DNA of 53,153 nucleotides from Bacteroidales bacterium (GCA_003559475.1 PWLF01000020.1:1-53153), one strand, 5' to 3'; positions 26,715-35,590 are shown, counted from the first letter of the stretch. The notes: generated by a model not told the origin, from the letters alone. Translations and numbers: made by a program.

Positions 26715-27230
26715 TCAGTTAATTGAATATAATACGCCAACGGCACAACCTTTTTCTCCATTTTTGAACATAAATTCTAAACTGAATAATCCACTTTCTT
26801 CAGCTTCATATTTGATATTAGAAGTATATTCTTTTGTGTTTACATCATAAGTTGTGCTTATTAACTCGTCATTTTGATATAAGCTTGCTACAACCTTGCC
26901 TGGCTTAGTTTCGTCATTGCATGTAGTTATTCCGTATTTGGTATTTCTACTAAAAACAACATTGTAACTTATAACTCTTGTCATGCTTTCATCTTTCGTT
27001 TTTTCGCTGTTTTGTATTGGGAAAACACGAATTATTTTAATGCTGCCATTTTTAGCACTTTTGTCAGTACTAATAGGTTCTTCGGATGTTTTTTCAATAA
27101 ATACCGAATTATAACCAAGTTTGTTATAACAAATATTTACTAATTCATAACCACATTGTGATTGTGCTTTAAAAAAATATGACCAAAACATTAAAACAAA
27201 AAAAAGTATTTTTATTTTGTAGTGATTCAT
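26715..27230 (-). CDS. Secreted protein, paralogue of the adjacent gene
   Basis: I choose the ATG at 27230 (171 residues) because MNHYKIKILFFVLMFWSYFF makes a proper signal peptide; an upstream in-frame ATG at 27257 adds nine residues. The mature part has a beta-sandwich-like pattern: VISYNVVFSRNTKYGI, TTCNDETKPGKVVASLY and LFSLEFMFKNGEKGCAVGVL. The last ~110 residues align well with the protein at 27315-27755, about 45% identical by eye. I do not recognise the family; the fold may resemble pre-peptidase C-terminal domains. It is the fourth gene of the ABC transporter run. Confidence 0.8.
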   Translation of the reverse strand: MNHYKIKILFFVLMFWSYFFKAQSQCGYELVNICYNKLGYNSVFIEKTSEEPISTDKSAKNGSIKIIRVFPIQNSEKTKDESMTRVISYNVVFSRNTKYGITTCNDETKPGKVVASLYQNDELISTTYDVNTKEYTSNIKYEAEESGLFSLEFMFKNGEKGCAVGVLYSIN

Positions 27231-27314
27231 TTTAGTAAAGATATAGTTAATAATCAATTTATTTAATAAAAAGTAATAATATTTACTTATTTATATATTG
27301 TTTTTATCTCTTTT

Positions 27315-27755
27315 TTACTCAACAGTAGATAATATTCCAACAGCTCTTCCTTCTTTACCTCCCTTAAACATTAATTCTAATGCAAATTGTCCACTGGCAT
27401 TAACTTCATACTCAATATAAGGAAAGTGTCTGTCAGAATCCACATCATAAGAAGTTGCAATAAACTGATCATCACGGTAAAGGCTAATAATTACTTCCCC
27501 CGGTTTAGATTCATCATTGCAAGCATAAATTCTGTATGTTGTTCCTCTATGGAGTATAATATTATATCTGGCTACCCTTGGAGAACTACCTGAAGATGCA
27601 GTGTGTTGAACAGGGAAATCGCGAATGAATCTTGTTCCCTCAGCATGGCTAGTGCTTTGGCATTTGTCAGTCAAATTGTTATTACCTTTTAGTTCTGCTA
27701 AAAACAAGAAAGAGGCAAGAACAATAATGTTAGAAAAAAATATATTTTTTATCAT
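27315..27755 (-). CDS. Secreted protein, paralogue of the adjacent gene
   Basis: The 146-residue product has a signal peptide (about 1-24) and one beta-rich domain: VARYNIILHRGTTYRIYAC, NDESKPGEVIISLYRDDQFI and FALELMFKGGKEGRAVGIL. It aligns over its length with the gene at 26715-27230. Function is unknown. The gene begins 5 bp after the lipoprotein gene stop, so they are cotranscribed. Confidence 0.82.
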   Translation of the reverse strand: MIKNIFFSNIIVLASFLFLAELKGNNNLTDKCQSTSHAEGTRFIRDFPVQHTASSGSSPRVARYNIILHRGTTYRIYACNDESKPGEVIISLYRDDQFIATSYDVDSDRHFPYIEYEVNASGQFALELMFKGGKEGRAVGILSTVE

Positions 27756-27760
27756 CTTTT

Positions 27761-28690
27761 TTATTTGATTATTTTATTTCTGATATATTTTACTTGTTTA
27801 GCAATGTTGTCAATAGTCTCTTGATTAATATTAACCTTACTGGTAGATTTATCAACTACAACAATATGATTTTTAAAATTTTTCATTATCGGGTCTTGAT
27901 AAATATATTCAATTGAAACTTTATCAAATTCATCCTTTAATTTCAGCAAATCTTCAAATAATTCGTTATGTTTACATTTTTCATTATCAGAGCTTCTATA
28001 ATTATTTAATAAAAGAAGCATATTATGAAGAACTAATTTTTGTTCACCGATTCTTTGGTGTATAAGATCTTTATTTGGGGGCAATGTTTTAACATGAGTT
28101 GCTAGGTATAGACTTTCGATCCATGTTCCATAAGCAATAAGAACAGCAATATCGCTACGATTTTGTTCAATAAGGTAGCGTGTCATATCATCAAATCCTC
28201 TGTTTGTAATATATAAAACAGAATCAACATTTCTGCTACTCTCAGATAGCTTGTTAAGCGTTTCATAGTCAAAAAACTTCCCAATTCTAAGATCATCAGC
28301 AAGCCTCCGCACATTTCTTAAATATGGGAGCGTGCCAACAGTTCTGTCATATATATTCATATACACAAGATTTGTGCCATAAACACCCAAATTTAATGCT
28401 TTCTTAAAATTTGTCTTGTAATTATCAATATTATCTTCAGGATTTAATAATTCATGCGAATAAATTATATCTGATTTTTGAAGTAAAGATGACATTTCAA
28501 CTGGGTTTGGGACAGAAGAAATCATTTGGCCTACCTTGTCCTTAGAAATGTCAATATCTTTATCCGTTTTCTGTTCTTTTAAAAGCTTAGAAGTGTCTTC
28601 TCTTTTATCAGGGCCGCAGTTATTTAACAAAAATATGCATAATAAAAAAGAAGCAAAAAATAATAATTTATATGTTTTGTTTTCTTTCAT
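27761..28690 (-). CDS. Lipoprotein of unknown function, linked to ABC transporter
   Basis: The 309-residue protein has a lipoprotein signal peptide with Cys at position 25 (FLLNNC-GPD). The lipobox is relaxed, as is usual in this phylum. The mature part is mostly alpha-helical and conserved-looking: ISSVPNPVEMSSLLQKS, KKALNLGVYGTNLVYMNIYDRT, RRLADDLRIGKFFD and IAYGTWIESLYLATHV, then RIGEQKLVLHNMLLLLNNY. I recall similar Bacteroidota lipoproteins but no assigned function. It starts 58 bp after the ABC transporter stop and ends 5 bp before the secreted protein gene. Confidence 0.85.
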   Translation of the reverse strand: MKENKTYKLLFFASFLLCIFLLNNCGPDKREDTSKLLKEQKTDKDIDISKDKVGQMISSVPNPVEMSSLLQKSDIIYSHELLNPEDNIDNYKTNFKKALNLGVYGTNLVYMNIYDRTVGTLPYLRNVRRLADDLRIGKFFDYETLNKLSESSRNVDSVLYITNRGFDDMTRYLIEQNRSDIAVLIAYGTWIESLYLATHVKTLPPNKDLIHQRIGEQKLVLHNMLLLLNNYRSSDNEKCKHNELFEDLLKLKDEFDKVSIEYIYQDPIMKNFKNHIVVVDKSTSKVNINQETIDNIAKQVKYIRNKIIK

Positions 28691-28748
28691 GGAGCAAAAT
28701 TTTTTTAGGTAAATAATAAAAAATCATTACAAATATATAACTAATATA

Positions 28749-31700
28749 TTAAATTCCGGTTTTTTTAGTTAAAAAGTTTATTAATTTAATACGCATTTTC
28801 CATATTTTTTGATTCAAAATAGGGATACCATTTTCAATATAATAAATCAATTTTGTTAAAATTTTGAAATATAAAGTTATATATAACACTATTGTCATAA
28901 GCCATAGGATAATTAAATTAAAATAAAAAGTGTCATAATAATTTCCTGCAAAATGTTTTTTAGGAGCTAAAAAATGAGATCGAATATTAAATAAGTTTTC
29001 TTTTGGTGGATTAAGATAAATTGGGTTTATTTTTTGAACAAGATTATTGCCTAGTCTTACCAATGGTAGAGGAGCCATTTTGTTTTTGACAAAATCCGAT
29101 AAATATTTGTTGTGATAACTGTTTTTAAGTTTTAAGTATTCTTTTCGCTTTTCGGGTGTTCTGGTTTTATCACTAATTATATCATCGATTGTTTTATTAA
29201 CATGATTGAACCTCCTGTTATAAAAATCATGTATATTGTCCAAGTATTCGTATAATTGTTCAGCTATTTTAGGGTTAAATTTTTTAATATATAATTTGTC
29301 GAGTTGTTCAAATTTGTAGTCATGGTATAAAGAGAATTTACTTTGTTTTTCTTTTTTTATTTCGTTTCGTAAAAGTTGTAAATTATCTTTGGATATTGGT
29401 TTCTCATGCCCTGATGACTTTCTGTTTTTATAATCTTCAACGTATCTTTTAAGCTCAGTAATATAATACACGTTTTTATAATAAAGCTCACTTTCAAGTT
29501 TTCTTTTATTATAAAAATTTTTATAATACTTATTATTTTTATATTGATTTACTACCAAACCTTCGAAAGCCCATCTGGAAGGCACAAATTCAGCAATAAT
29601 AGGCACTTTTTCATCACCTCCGCCAATAACACTGTTGATTTTGTCAAAGTTGAACATAGCACCTGTTAGTATCATTTGAGGTATTATTAAAAACGGTATA
29701 ATAATATATATGGTAATGGCAGAATTGAAAGCCGATGATATATTTAATCCTAAAATGTTAGCAAATGCAGCTATAGAGAAAAACATAATGAAGTATTCAA
29801 AATTCATTCCTTTAATTTCCAAAATATAATTTCCAATCAAAACAAAAGAGAAAGACTGAATTGCTGATATTATAAATAATATTCCAATTTTTGAGCATAA
29901 ATAACTGCTTCGGCTTAGGTTTAAAAAAGACTCTCTTTTTAATATTTTTTTGTCTTTGAAAATTTCTTCGGCGCTAACTATCAATCCTAAGAAAAGAGCA
30001 ACAATTGTGCACATAAAAATATATGGCATAATATTGTCGTTATCGCGAAAAATATAAAGGTTGGAGGTAGGGTCTTCAATATATTTTATAATAAATGCAA
30101 GTAAAAAAGCTAAAAGGGGTGCTTCAAGCAAATTTAGGGCAAGATATTGCTTGTTAGATATTTTTGTTAAAAGGTCTCGCTTAAAATATACTTTAAATTG
30201 ATTTAGCCAGTTTGGTTTTTTAAAAGAATGAGGTAGTTTATCATAAAATTTTGTCACTCTTTTTATAGATATTTTTTCTTTGAAATGTTCAAACCATTCC
30301 GGTGCTGAGGTTTTTCTACTTACAGTCGGTTGTCCGTATTCATCAATTATTTTTGACTCAATGATGCTGAAAATGGTTTCCGGGTTTAGACTTCCACATG
30401 ACGGGCATTCACCAACATGACTGTCAATTTGATTATCAAGTTCTTTAAAATATATAACAGCCTCAATTGGATTTCCATAGTAAATTTGATAACCGCCCTC
30501 ATCAAGTATAGTAATATTATCAAACATTTTAAATATTTCGGATGAGGGTTGATGTATTACAACAAATATTAGTTTTCCTCTAACAGTTAATTCGCGTAGT
30601 AGTTCCATCACATTTGCTGAGTCATTTGATGATAATCCTGATGTTGGTTCATCAACAAACAATACAGATGGTTCTCTAATTAACTCTAGTCCTATATTAA
30701 GTCTTTTGCGCTGCCCACCACTAATTTCAATATTTAAAGGATTGCCAACTTTTAAATCTTTAATATGCAATAAGCCTAAATTGAATAATATCTTTTCTGC
30801 CTTTTTTTTGATTTCTTTATCAGATAGGTCTTTATAAACCAACTTAGTGCTGTAATAAAGATTTTCATAAACTGTTAATTCCTCAATCAATAAGTCATCT
30901 TGAGGTATGTGTCCAATAATTCCTTTAACTGAATTAATATTTTTATGAAGGTCAATTCCATTAATGGAAACTTTTCCAATTGTTGGTTTTTCAATTCCTG
31001 ATATAATATTTAGCAGTGTAGTTTTTCCTGCACCACTTGCTCCAAGTATCCCTAACATTTTTCCTGACTCTTCTTCGATATTGATTTCATTTAGACCAAT
31101 GTTGCCGTCATCAGGGAATTCATAATAAATATTTTCAGCCTTAAAATGAATTTTAACGGAAGTTTCATCAGACCTAAAAGATGATACTATGTCAGTATAA
31201 AAAATCGGCATTCCTTTTGGCTGCTTAATAACGCTTCCTCTTGCGAGAAGATATACTCTGTTATTATTAATAGGTAACCCGTTTAATAATAATTCTTTGT
31301 TAGAAGTATATCTTAAAAAGTATAAATTAGCACTACTTATTTTTAAAACGATAATTGTTCCTTCAAGATAGGGGTACTGTATTCTTTTTGCTTTATTTAA
31401 TTCTTTGTCGCCGGATTCTATAAATAATATTTCCTTGATATCTAATTTATCCGGTGCATCTTCTAATATAAAAGTGTCAATTGCTTTATATTCTTCATTG
31501 CAAATATTAAAAATATCTGCAGTGTTTTTTATTATTGATATTCTTTGAGGGGTTAGATTTTTGTCAGAGTTTACAAACTCAAACAATCTTACTAATACGA
31601 CTATTTTTTGTTTTTTATCTAATGTATTATTTATTTTTTCGGCGATTTCCAATGTTTTTGAAGAATCGCTTTGTTTAGACTGTTCTGATGATGTAAAATC

Positions 31701-31874
31701 GCCTTCATTTATATAAAAATCAAAAAGATCAAGATATTCTTTAACAGAACTTTCGTTAAGTTGATGGCGTAGAAAGTTTTCGACATAATCTCTTTCGCTT
31801 TTGGATAATCCGGTATCTTGTTTTGCAATAATAGCAAAAAGTTGCATTAAAGCTTTTAAGATTTCTTCACTCAT
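28749..31874 (-). CDS. ABCG-like transporter with TerB-like and FHA-like N-terminal regions
   Basis: A 1041-residue fusion. Residues 1-140 are helical and TerB-like (LMQLFAIIAKQD, LSKSERDYVENFL). Residues about 150-235 form a beta region with an FHA-like feel (LYFLRYTSNKELLLNGLPI). An ATPase domain (about 240-480) has Walker A GASGAGKTT (278-286), signature ISGGQRKR (384-391), Walker B VLFVDEPTSGLSS (404-416) and H441, all of ABCG type. A CPSCGSLNPET motif lies at 490-500. The membrane domain (578-738) has about five segments. A ~240-residue Lys/Tyr-rich loop then leads to a last membrane segment (about 984-1006). It heads a run with a lipoprotein and two secreted proteins. Substrate is unknown. 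Confidence 0.87.
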   Translation of the reverse strand: MSEEILKALMQLFAIIAKQDTGLSKSERDYVENFLRHQLNESSVKEYLDLFDFYINEGDFTSSEQSKQSDSSKTLEIAEKINNTLDKKQKIVVLVRLFEFVNSDKNLTPQRISIIKNTADIFNICNEEYKAIDTFILEDAPDKLDIKEILFIESGDKELNKAKRIQYPYLEGTIIVLKISSANLYFLRYTSNKELLLNGLPINNNRVYLLARGSVIKQPKGMPIFYTDIVSSFRSDETSVKIHFKAENIYYEFPDDGNIGLNEINIEEESGKMLGILGASGAGKTTLLNIISGIEKPTIGKVSINGIDLHKNINSVKGIIGHIPQDDLLIEELTVYENLYYSTKLVYKDLSDKEIKKKAEKILFNLGLLHIKDLKVGNPLNIEISGGQRKRLNIGLELIREPSVLFVDEPTSGLSSNDSANVMELLRELTVRGKLIFVVIHQPSSEIFKMFDNITILDEGGYQIYYGNPIEAVIYFKELDNQIDSHVGECPSCGSLNPETIFSIIESKIIDEYGQPTVSRKTSAPEWFEHFKEKISIKRVTKFYDKLPHSFKKPNWLNQFKVYFKRDLLTKISNKQYLALNLLEAPLLAFLLAFIIKYIEDPTSNLYIFRDNDNIMPYIFMCTIVALFLGLIVSAEEIFKDKKILKRESFLNLSRSSYLCSKIGILFIISAIQSFSFVLIGNYILEIKGMNFEYFIMFFSIAAFANILGLNISSAFNSAITIYIIIPFLIIPQMILTGAMFNFDKINSVIGGGDEKVPIIAEFVPSRWAFEGLVVNQYKNNKYYKNFYNKRKLESELYYKNVYYITELKRYVEDYKNRKSSGHEKPISKDNLQLLRNEIKKEKQSKFSLYHDYKFEQLDKLYIKKFNPKIAEQLYEYLDNIHDFYNRRFNHVNKTIDDIISDKTRTPEKRKEYLKLKNSYHNKYLSDFVKNKMAPLPLVRLGNNLVQKINPIYLNPPKENLFNIRSHFLAPKKHFAGNYYDTFYFNLIILWLMTIVLYITLYFKILTKLIYYIENGIPILNQKIWKMRIKLINFLTKKTGI

Positions 31875-31897
31875 CTATTTTTATTTTTTGTCTAGTA

Positions 31898-31906
31898 GCA
31901 AATATA
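31898..31906 (-). promoter_or_regulatory. -7 box for the ABC transporter run
   Basis: Minus-strand TATATTTGC, 24 bp upstream of the ATG at 31874. No -33 TTTG was seen at 19-21 bp, but the match to the -7 consensus is exact. Confidence 0.45.
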
Positions 31907-31947
31907 TATATAATTAATCAATAATAATTATATAGTTAAACAAAGTA

Positions 31948-32010
31948 ATCATCGAAAAAACAAATGCAAATCTAATTGATTATTTTGATTAATTAAAAAA
32001 AATCGATGAT
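31948..32010. repeat. Inverted repeat between divergent ABC and sigma-factor genes
   Basis: ATCATCGA (31948-31955) and TCGATGAT (32003-32010) are perfect 8-bp reverse complements separated by 47 bp of AT-rich DNA, itself near-palindromic (ATTGATTATTTTGATTAAT). It could be an operator or chance. Nothing else is visible in the 31875-32230 gap besides the -7 box. Confidence 0.35.
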
Positions 32011-32230
32011 AATTTAAACAGATTAATGTTCTATTAAACAGAATAAATAATTCCAATAAAACTCATGCAAGTAATTACATTGTTATATACCTACCTTCAA
32101 AAGTCATTTTTTGCCCACGAAAATTACATATATTTATATTTAATTAGTTAAAAAATCTTAAAATTGTTGTTTGTTTGATTTTTTTGTTTAACTTTATCAC
32201 TGAATTGTTAAACATAAAAATTTTTCAATC

Positions 32231-32731
32231 ATGACAGCAGTAGAATTTAATTATAAGTTAGTAGGTCTTCAGGAAAATTTAAAGTATTATGCTTATACTT
32301 TAACATCAAATTATAATGATGCGGAAGATCTTTTGCAAGAAACCTATGTCAAAGCTATAACTAATAGAGAAAAGTTTACAGATAATACGAATCTTAAGGC
32401 TTGGACTTTTACAATTATGAAAAACACATTTATTAATGATTATAGAAAAAAAGTTCGTAATAAAACTATGCTTGATAATACAGATGATAAGTTTCTTTTA
32501 GACTTGTCAAATGAAAGCAAGGTGGATTTACCTGATTCGGTATTATCTGTAAAAGATATACATGAAAGAATTAGTTCTGTTGATAAGGAACAACGCAAAC
32601 CTTTTGAAATGTATAATGCAGGCTATAAGTATAAAGAAATTGCTGAAAAGTTAGACATTTCTATAGGTACAGTTAAAAGCAGGATTTACTTTACAAGAAA
32701 AAAATTGATGGATGAGTTAAAAGATTATTAA
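32231..32731 (+). CDS. ECF-type RNA polymerase sigma factor
   Basis: The 166-residue sigma-70 family protein has region 2 (YAYTLTSNYNDAEDLLQETYVKA and LKAWTFTIMKNTFINDYRKK) at about 20-80. Region 4, a helix-turn-helix (EIAEKLDISIGTVKSRIYFTRKKLMDEL), is at about 135-165. No anti-sigma factor gene follows; a strong terminator comes right after. It is close to the single-gene ECF sigma factors widespread in Bacteroidota. It diverges from the ABC transporter run, but regulation of that run is not shown. Confidence 0.92.
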   Translation: MTAVEFNYKLVGLQENLKYYAYTLTSNYNDAEDLLQETYVKAITNREKFTDNTNLKAWTFTIMKNTFINDYRKKVRNKTMLDNTDDKFLLDLSNESKVDLPDSVLSVKDIHERISSVDKEQRKPFEMYNAGYKYKEIAEKLDISIGTVKSRIYFTRKKLMDELKDY

Positions 32732-32774
32732 AATTACAAAGTTTAGTTTCCTGTTTTTTTTTGATTGTTGGTTT

Positions 32775-32812
32775 CCCCGGTCTTTGAAATATGAGGCCGG
32801 GGTTTTTCTTTT
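32775..32812 (+). terminator. Intrinsic terminator after the sigma factor gene
   Basis: CCCCGGTCT (32775-32783) pairs with AGGCCGGGG (32794-32802), a 9-bp stem with one G-T pair, followed by TTTTTCTTTT. Confidence 0.88.
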
Positions 32813-32904
32813 AATCTATTTAAAAATCTAAAGTATATCTCTTTGTGTAAGTTTTGATTATTTAATTAATTTTGTTGTGTTTTATTCAAAAATGTTTGTT
32901 AAAT

Positions 32905-34218
32905 ATGTTTGTTTTTAAATTTGGTGGTGCGTCAATTAGGAGTGCCAAGGAAGTTGTAAATGCAGCTGAAATAATAAGGGATTATAATAATGTTTCTCTT
33001 GTAGTGGTTGTGTCAGCTATGGGCAAAACTACAAATGCATTAGAAAAATTAACAGGCTATTATTTAGATCGGAATCATAATAAGCAAAATGATATGTTAA
33101 GTAAAATAAAAAACTATCATTTTGAGATAGCTGAAAATCTTTTTAATAAAAATAATAAGAGGTTATTTGATGATTTAAATGGTTTGTTTGATAGTATTGA
33201 AAATATTTTAAATGATGAGCCGGGGATTAATTATAATTTCGAATATGATAGAATAGTATCTTTTGGAGAAGATTTATCAGCATTAATTATAAGCAATTAT
33301 TTGAATGAAGTTGGTGTTTTTAATCAATGGTTTAATGCAAAAGATATTATAAAAACGGATGCTAAGTACAGGGATGCTAATATAGATTGGGATATAACAA
33401 ATGCTAAAGTAAAAGAAAATATATTGCCTTTTTTTAAAAAGTGTAATTGCAGTAAGGAGCATTCAGTTGCTATAATTCAGGGATTTGTTGGTGGTACGCA
33501 AGCGGGTTATCCTACCACTTTGGGTCGCGAAGGGTCAGATTATTCAGCTGCTATTTTAGCTTATGTGCTTAATGCTGAAAAAGTAGTGGTTTGGAAAGAT
33601 GTACCGGGTTTATTAAATGCCGACCCTGAAAAAGTTCAAAAGATAAAGCTTTTAGATAATATCTCTTATAGGGAAGCTGTTGAGCTTGCATACTATGGAG
33701 CTAAGGTCATACATCCGAAAACACTAAAACCTCTTAGAAAAAAAAATATACCTCTTATTGTAAAACCTTTTTTCAACCCTAAAGAAAAAGGAACAATTAT
33801 CAATGATAACAATCAAAATGATCAAAAAATCCCTTCGTTTATAATCAAGCAAGATCAAGTTTTGCTATCAATTTCTGCAAAGGATTTTAGTTTTATAGCT
33901 GAGAATAATTTGTCATACATATTCTCTGAATTTGCTAAACATAATGTTAAAATAAATATGATGCAAAATTCAGCGATTAGCTTTTTAGTATGTTTTGATT
34001 TTGATAGAGTAAAAACTCCTGCTCTTATAAATGGGCTTGAAAAAAAATTTAATATTAAATGTATTTATGATAAAGTTCTTCTAACAATAAGGCATTATAA
34101 AAAAATTGATATTGCTCCTTTTATAAACAGCAGAGAGGTTATATTAGAGCAAAAAACAAAGGATACCATACAGATTTTAGTAAAAGATTTGTCTGATTTA
34201 TCTTATTTAACAGAGTAA
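32905..34218 (+). CDS. Aspartate kinase
   Basis: I place the start at ATG 32905 (437 residues). The family begins with M-x-V-x-KFGG, and here MFVFKFGGASIRSA starts exactly there; an in-frame TTG at 32872 would add an unlikely 11 residues. The amino-acid kinase domain contains VVVVSAMGKTTNALEKL, FGEDLSALI, GFVGGTQAGYPTTLGREGSDYSAAI and VWKDVPGLLNADP. A C-terminal region (about 300-437) with ACT-like folds is the likely allosteric part. It phosphorylates aspartate for lysine, threonine and methionine synthesis. It is monofunctional: no homoserine dehydrogenase is fused. Confidence 0.93.
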   Translation: MFVFKFGGASIRSAKEVVNAAEIIRDYNNVSLVVVVSAMGKTTNALEKLTGYYLDRNHNKQNDMLSKIKNYHFEIAENLFNKNNKRLFDDLNGLFDSIENILNDEPGINYNFEYDRIVSFGEDLSALIISNYLNEVGVFNQWFNAKDIIKTDAKYRDANIDWDITNAKVKENILPFFKKCNCSKEHSVAIIQGFVGGTQAGYPTTLGREGSDYSAAILAYVLNAEKVVVWKDVPGLLNADPEKVQKIKLLDNISYREAVELAYYGAKVIHPKTLKPLRKKNIPLIVKPFFNPKEKGTIINDNNQNDQKIPSFIIKQDQVLLSISAKDFSFIAENNLSYIFSEFAKHNVKINMMQNSAISFLVCFDFDRVKTPALINGLEKKFNIKCIYDKVLLTIRHYKKIDIAPFINSREVILEQKTKDTIQILVKDLSDLSYLTE

Positions 34219-34280
34219 TATAAATAATAATATATTGTTATAAAATAACTACATAATAATAAACAGCTTATTTTTTTAAT

Positions 34281-34751
34281 ATGAAAAATCATGCACTGAT
34301 ATTAATTTTTTTGATAATGCTTCAAAGCTGTCAAGAAGATTTATGTGAAGACGTTGCTTATAATCCTTTACGTATTGGGTTTTATATAACTGAAAACTTC
34401 GAAGACCAATCAGTTATTGTCGAAAATATTAGTGTAAAGGGATTAAATCAAAGTGAGTTTATATATGATAATGAACAAGCAGGAATGATTGAGCTTCCTT
34501 TGGATGTTTCAAGGGATGAATGTGGTTTTGAGTTAGTTTTTTATAACGAAATCAGAGATACAATAAAAATTGAATATAGTCGCAATTTAACTATTATATC
34601 CGTTGAGTGTGGTTTTGCAACTTTTTTTGAAATAACAGATATTTACATAACAAATAATTTAATAGAGTCATATTCAATAAAAGAATATAATATAACAGAT
34701 ACAAATGAAGAACATATTAGTTTTTATTTGCTTAATGATGCTGCTGATTAA
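34281..34751 (+). CDS. DUF6452-like lipoprotein
   Basis: The 156-residue protein has a short lipoprotein signal with Cys17 (IFLIMLQSC-QED), then Cys-containing beta-rich sequence (CEDVAYNPLRIGFY, DECGFELVFYNE, VECGFATFFEI). The pattern fits the Bacteroidota DUF6452 family, which is usually followed by a DUF6048 protein, as here. The 3' end overlaps the next gene by 47 bp. Function is unknown; the pairing suggests an outer-membrane partner for the barrel-like product downstream. Confidence 0.8.
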   Translation: MKNHALILIFLIMLQSCQEDLCEDVAYNPLRIGFYITENFEDQSVIVENISVKGLNQSEFIYDNEQAGMIELPLDVSRDECGFELVFYNEIRDTIKIEYSRNLTIISVECGFATFFEITDIYITNNLIESYSIKEYNITDTNEEHISFYLLNDAAD

Positions 34752-35367
34752 TCCATTTATTGGATATTCTGAGGATAATAATTTATTTCAACGCTCTATT
34801 AGAGTTGGAGGTGAGGTTTCTTATCCCATAAGGTCAGTATTTATGCCTGAAATTGTACAGTATGAGGGGTCTTTTGATATTGAATTTAGTAAAAATTGGT
34901 TTGCAAAAGTTGAAGCCGGGATTCTTAATGTAAATATTGACAGACAAGATTATGATTATTATTCTGATGGCTGGTTTTACAGAATTGGATTTGATTATAA
35001 TCTTTTAGAAAGAGAGGATTTTAGAAATAATGACATTTTATATTTTGGAATTAGGTATGGATATAGTAACCAAGCTCATGGAGCAAATAATATTATTGTT
35101 TGGGATGGCTATTGGAACAAAGAAGATCCATATACAACATCTATAGAAAAAAATTATTTTGCAACTCACTGGAGTGAATTGGTTGGTGGTTTAAAAACAG
35201 AACTATATAGAAACTTGTTTATCGGATGGTCTTTAAGGCTTAGATTTGTTGTATTTGAGACAGATGACTCTCTTTTAAAGCCCTATGTGGTTGGTGGGTA
35301 TGGAAAAGGAGATGATAGAGTAACTGTTGATTTTAATTATTCAATTTTTTACAGAATACCATTTTAA
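34705..35367 (+). CDS. DUF6048-like outer-membrane beta-barrel protein
   Basis: The 220-residue protein has a signal peptide (about 1-22) and repeated amphipathic strands: RVGGEVSYPIRS, FSKNWFAKVEAGIL, WFYRIGFDYNLL, YFGIRYGYSN and HWSELVGGLKTELYRNLFIGWSLRLRFVV. It ends VDFNYSIFYRIPF, with the terminal aromatic of outer-membrane barrels. It matches the DUF6048 pattern. Its ATG lies inside the preceding gene in another frame (47-bp overlap), and the signal peptide is complete only with that start, so the overlap is real. Confidence 0.83.
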   Translation: MKNILVFICLMMLLINPFIGYSEDNNLFQRSIRVGGEVSYPIRSVFMPEIVQYEGSFDIEFSKNWFAKVEAGILNVNIDRQDYDYYSDGWFYRIGFDYNLLEREDFRNNDILYFGIRYGYSNQAHGANNIIVWDGYWNKEDPYTTSIEKNYFATHWSELVGGLKTELYRNLFIGWSLRLRFVVFETDDSLLKPYVVGGYGKGDDRVTVDFNYSIFYRIPF

Positions 35368-35456
35368 TCTTGAAATCTAAATAACTCATAATTATCTAAA
35401 AAACTATTATTGTATTTTGATAATTCTTTATATGCTAATATATAATCAAGTATTAT

Positions 35457-35487
35457 GCTATATTTTCAATAATATAGCAGGCTTTTT
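35457..35487 (+). terminator. Possible weak terminator after the DUF6452-DUF6048 pair
   Basis: GCTATATT (35457-35464) pairs with AATATAGC (35471-35478), followed by AGGCTTTTT. The stem is AT-rich, so efficiency is doubtful. Confidence 0.35.
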
Positions 35488-35581
35488 AAGTTTCAACAGA
35501 GTAGTTAGCATTAAAATAATAATAAGTGGTATGTTTTTTGTAATATTAAATTTATTAAAAACATAATAATAAATAATTCTT

Positions 35582-35590
35582 TATATTTGC
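35582..35590 (+). promoter_or_regulatory. -7 box upstream of the 277-residue secreted protein gene
   Basis: TATATTTGC fits the Bacteroidota -7 consensus and implies a ~80-nt leader. No clear -33 element was found. The rest of the 35368-35677 gap shows only the weak hairpin above. Confidence 0.4.
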
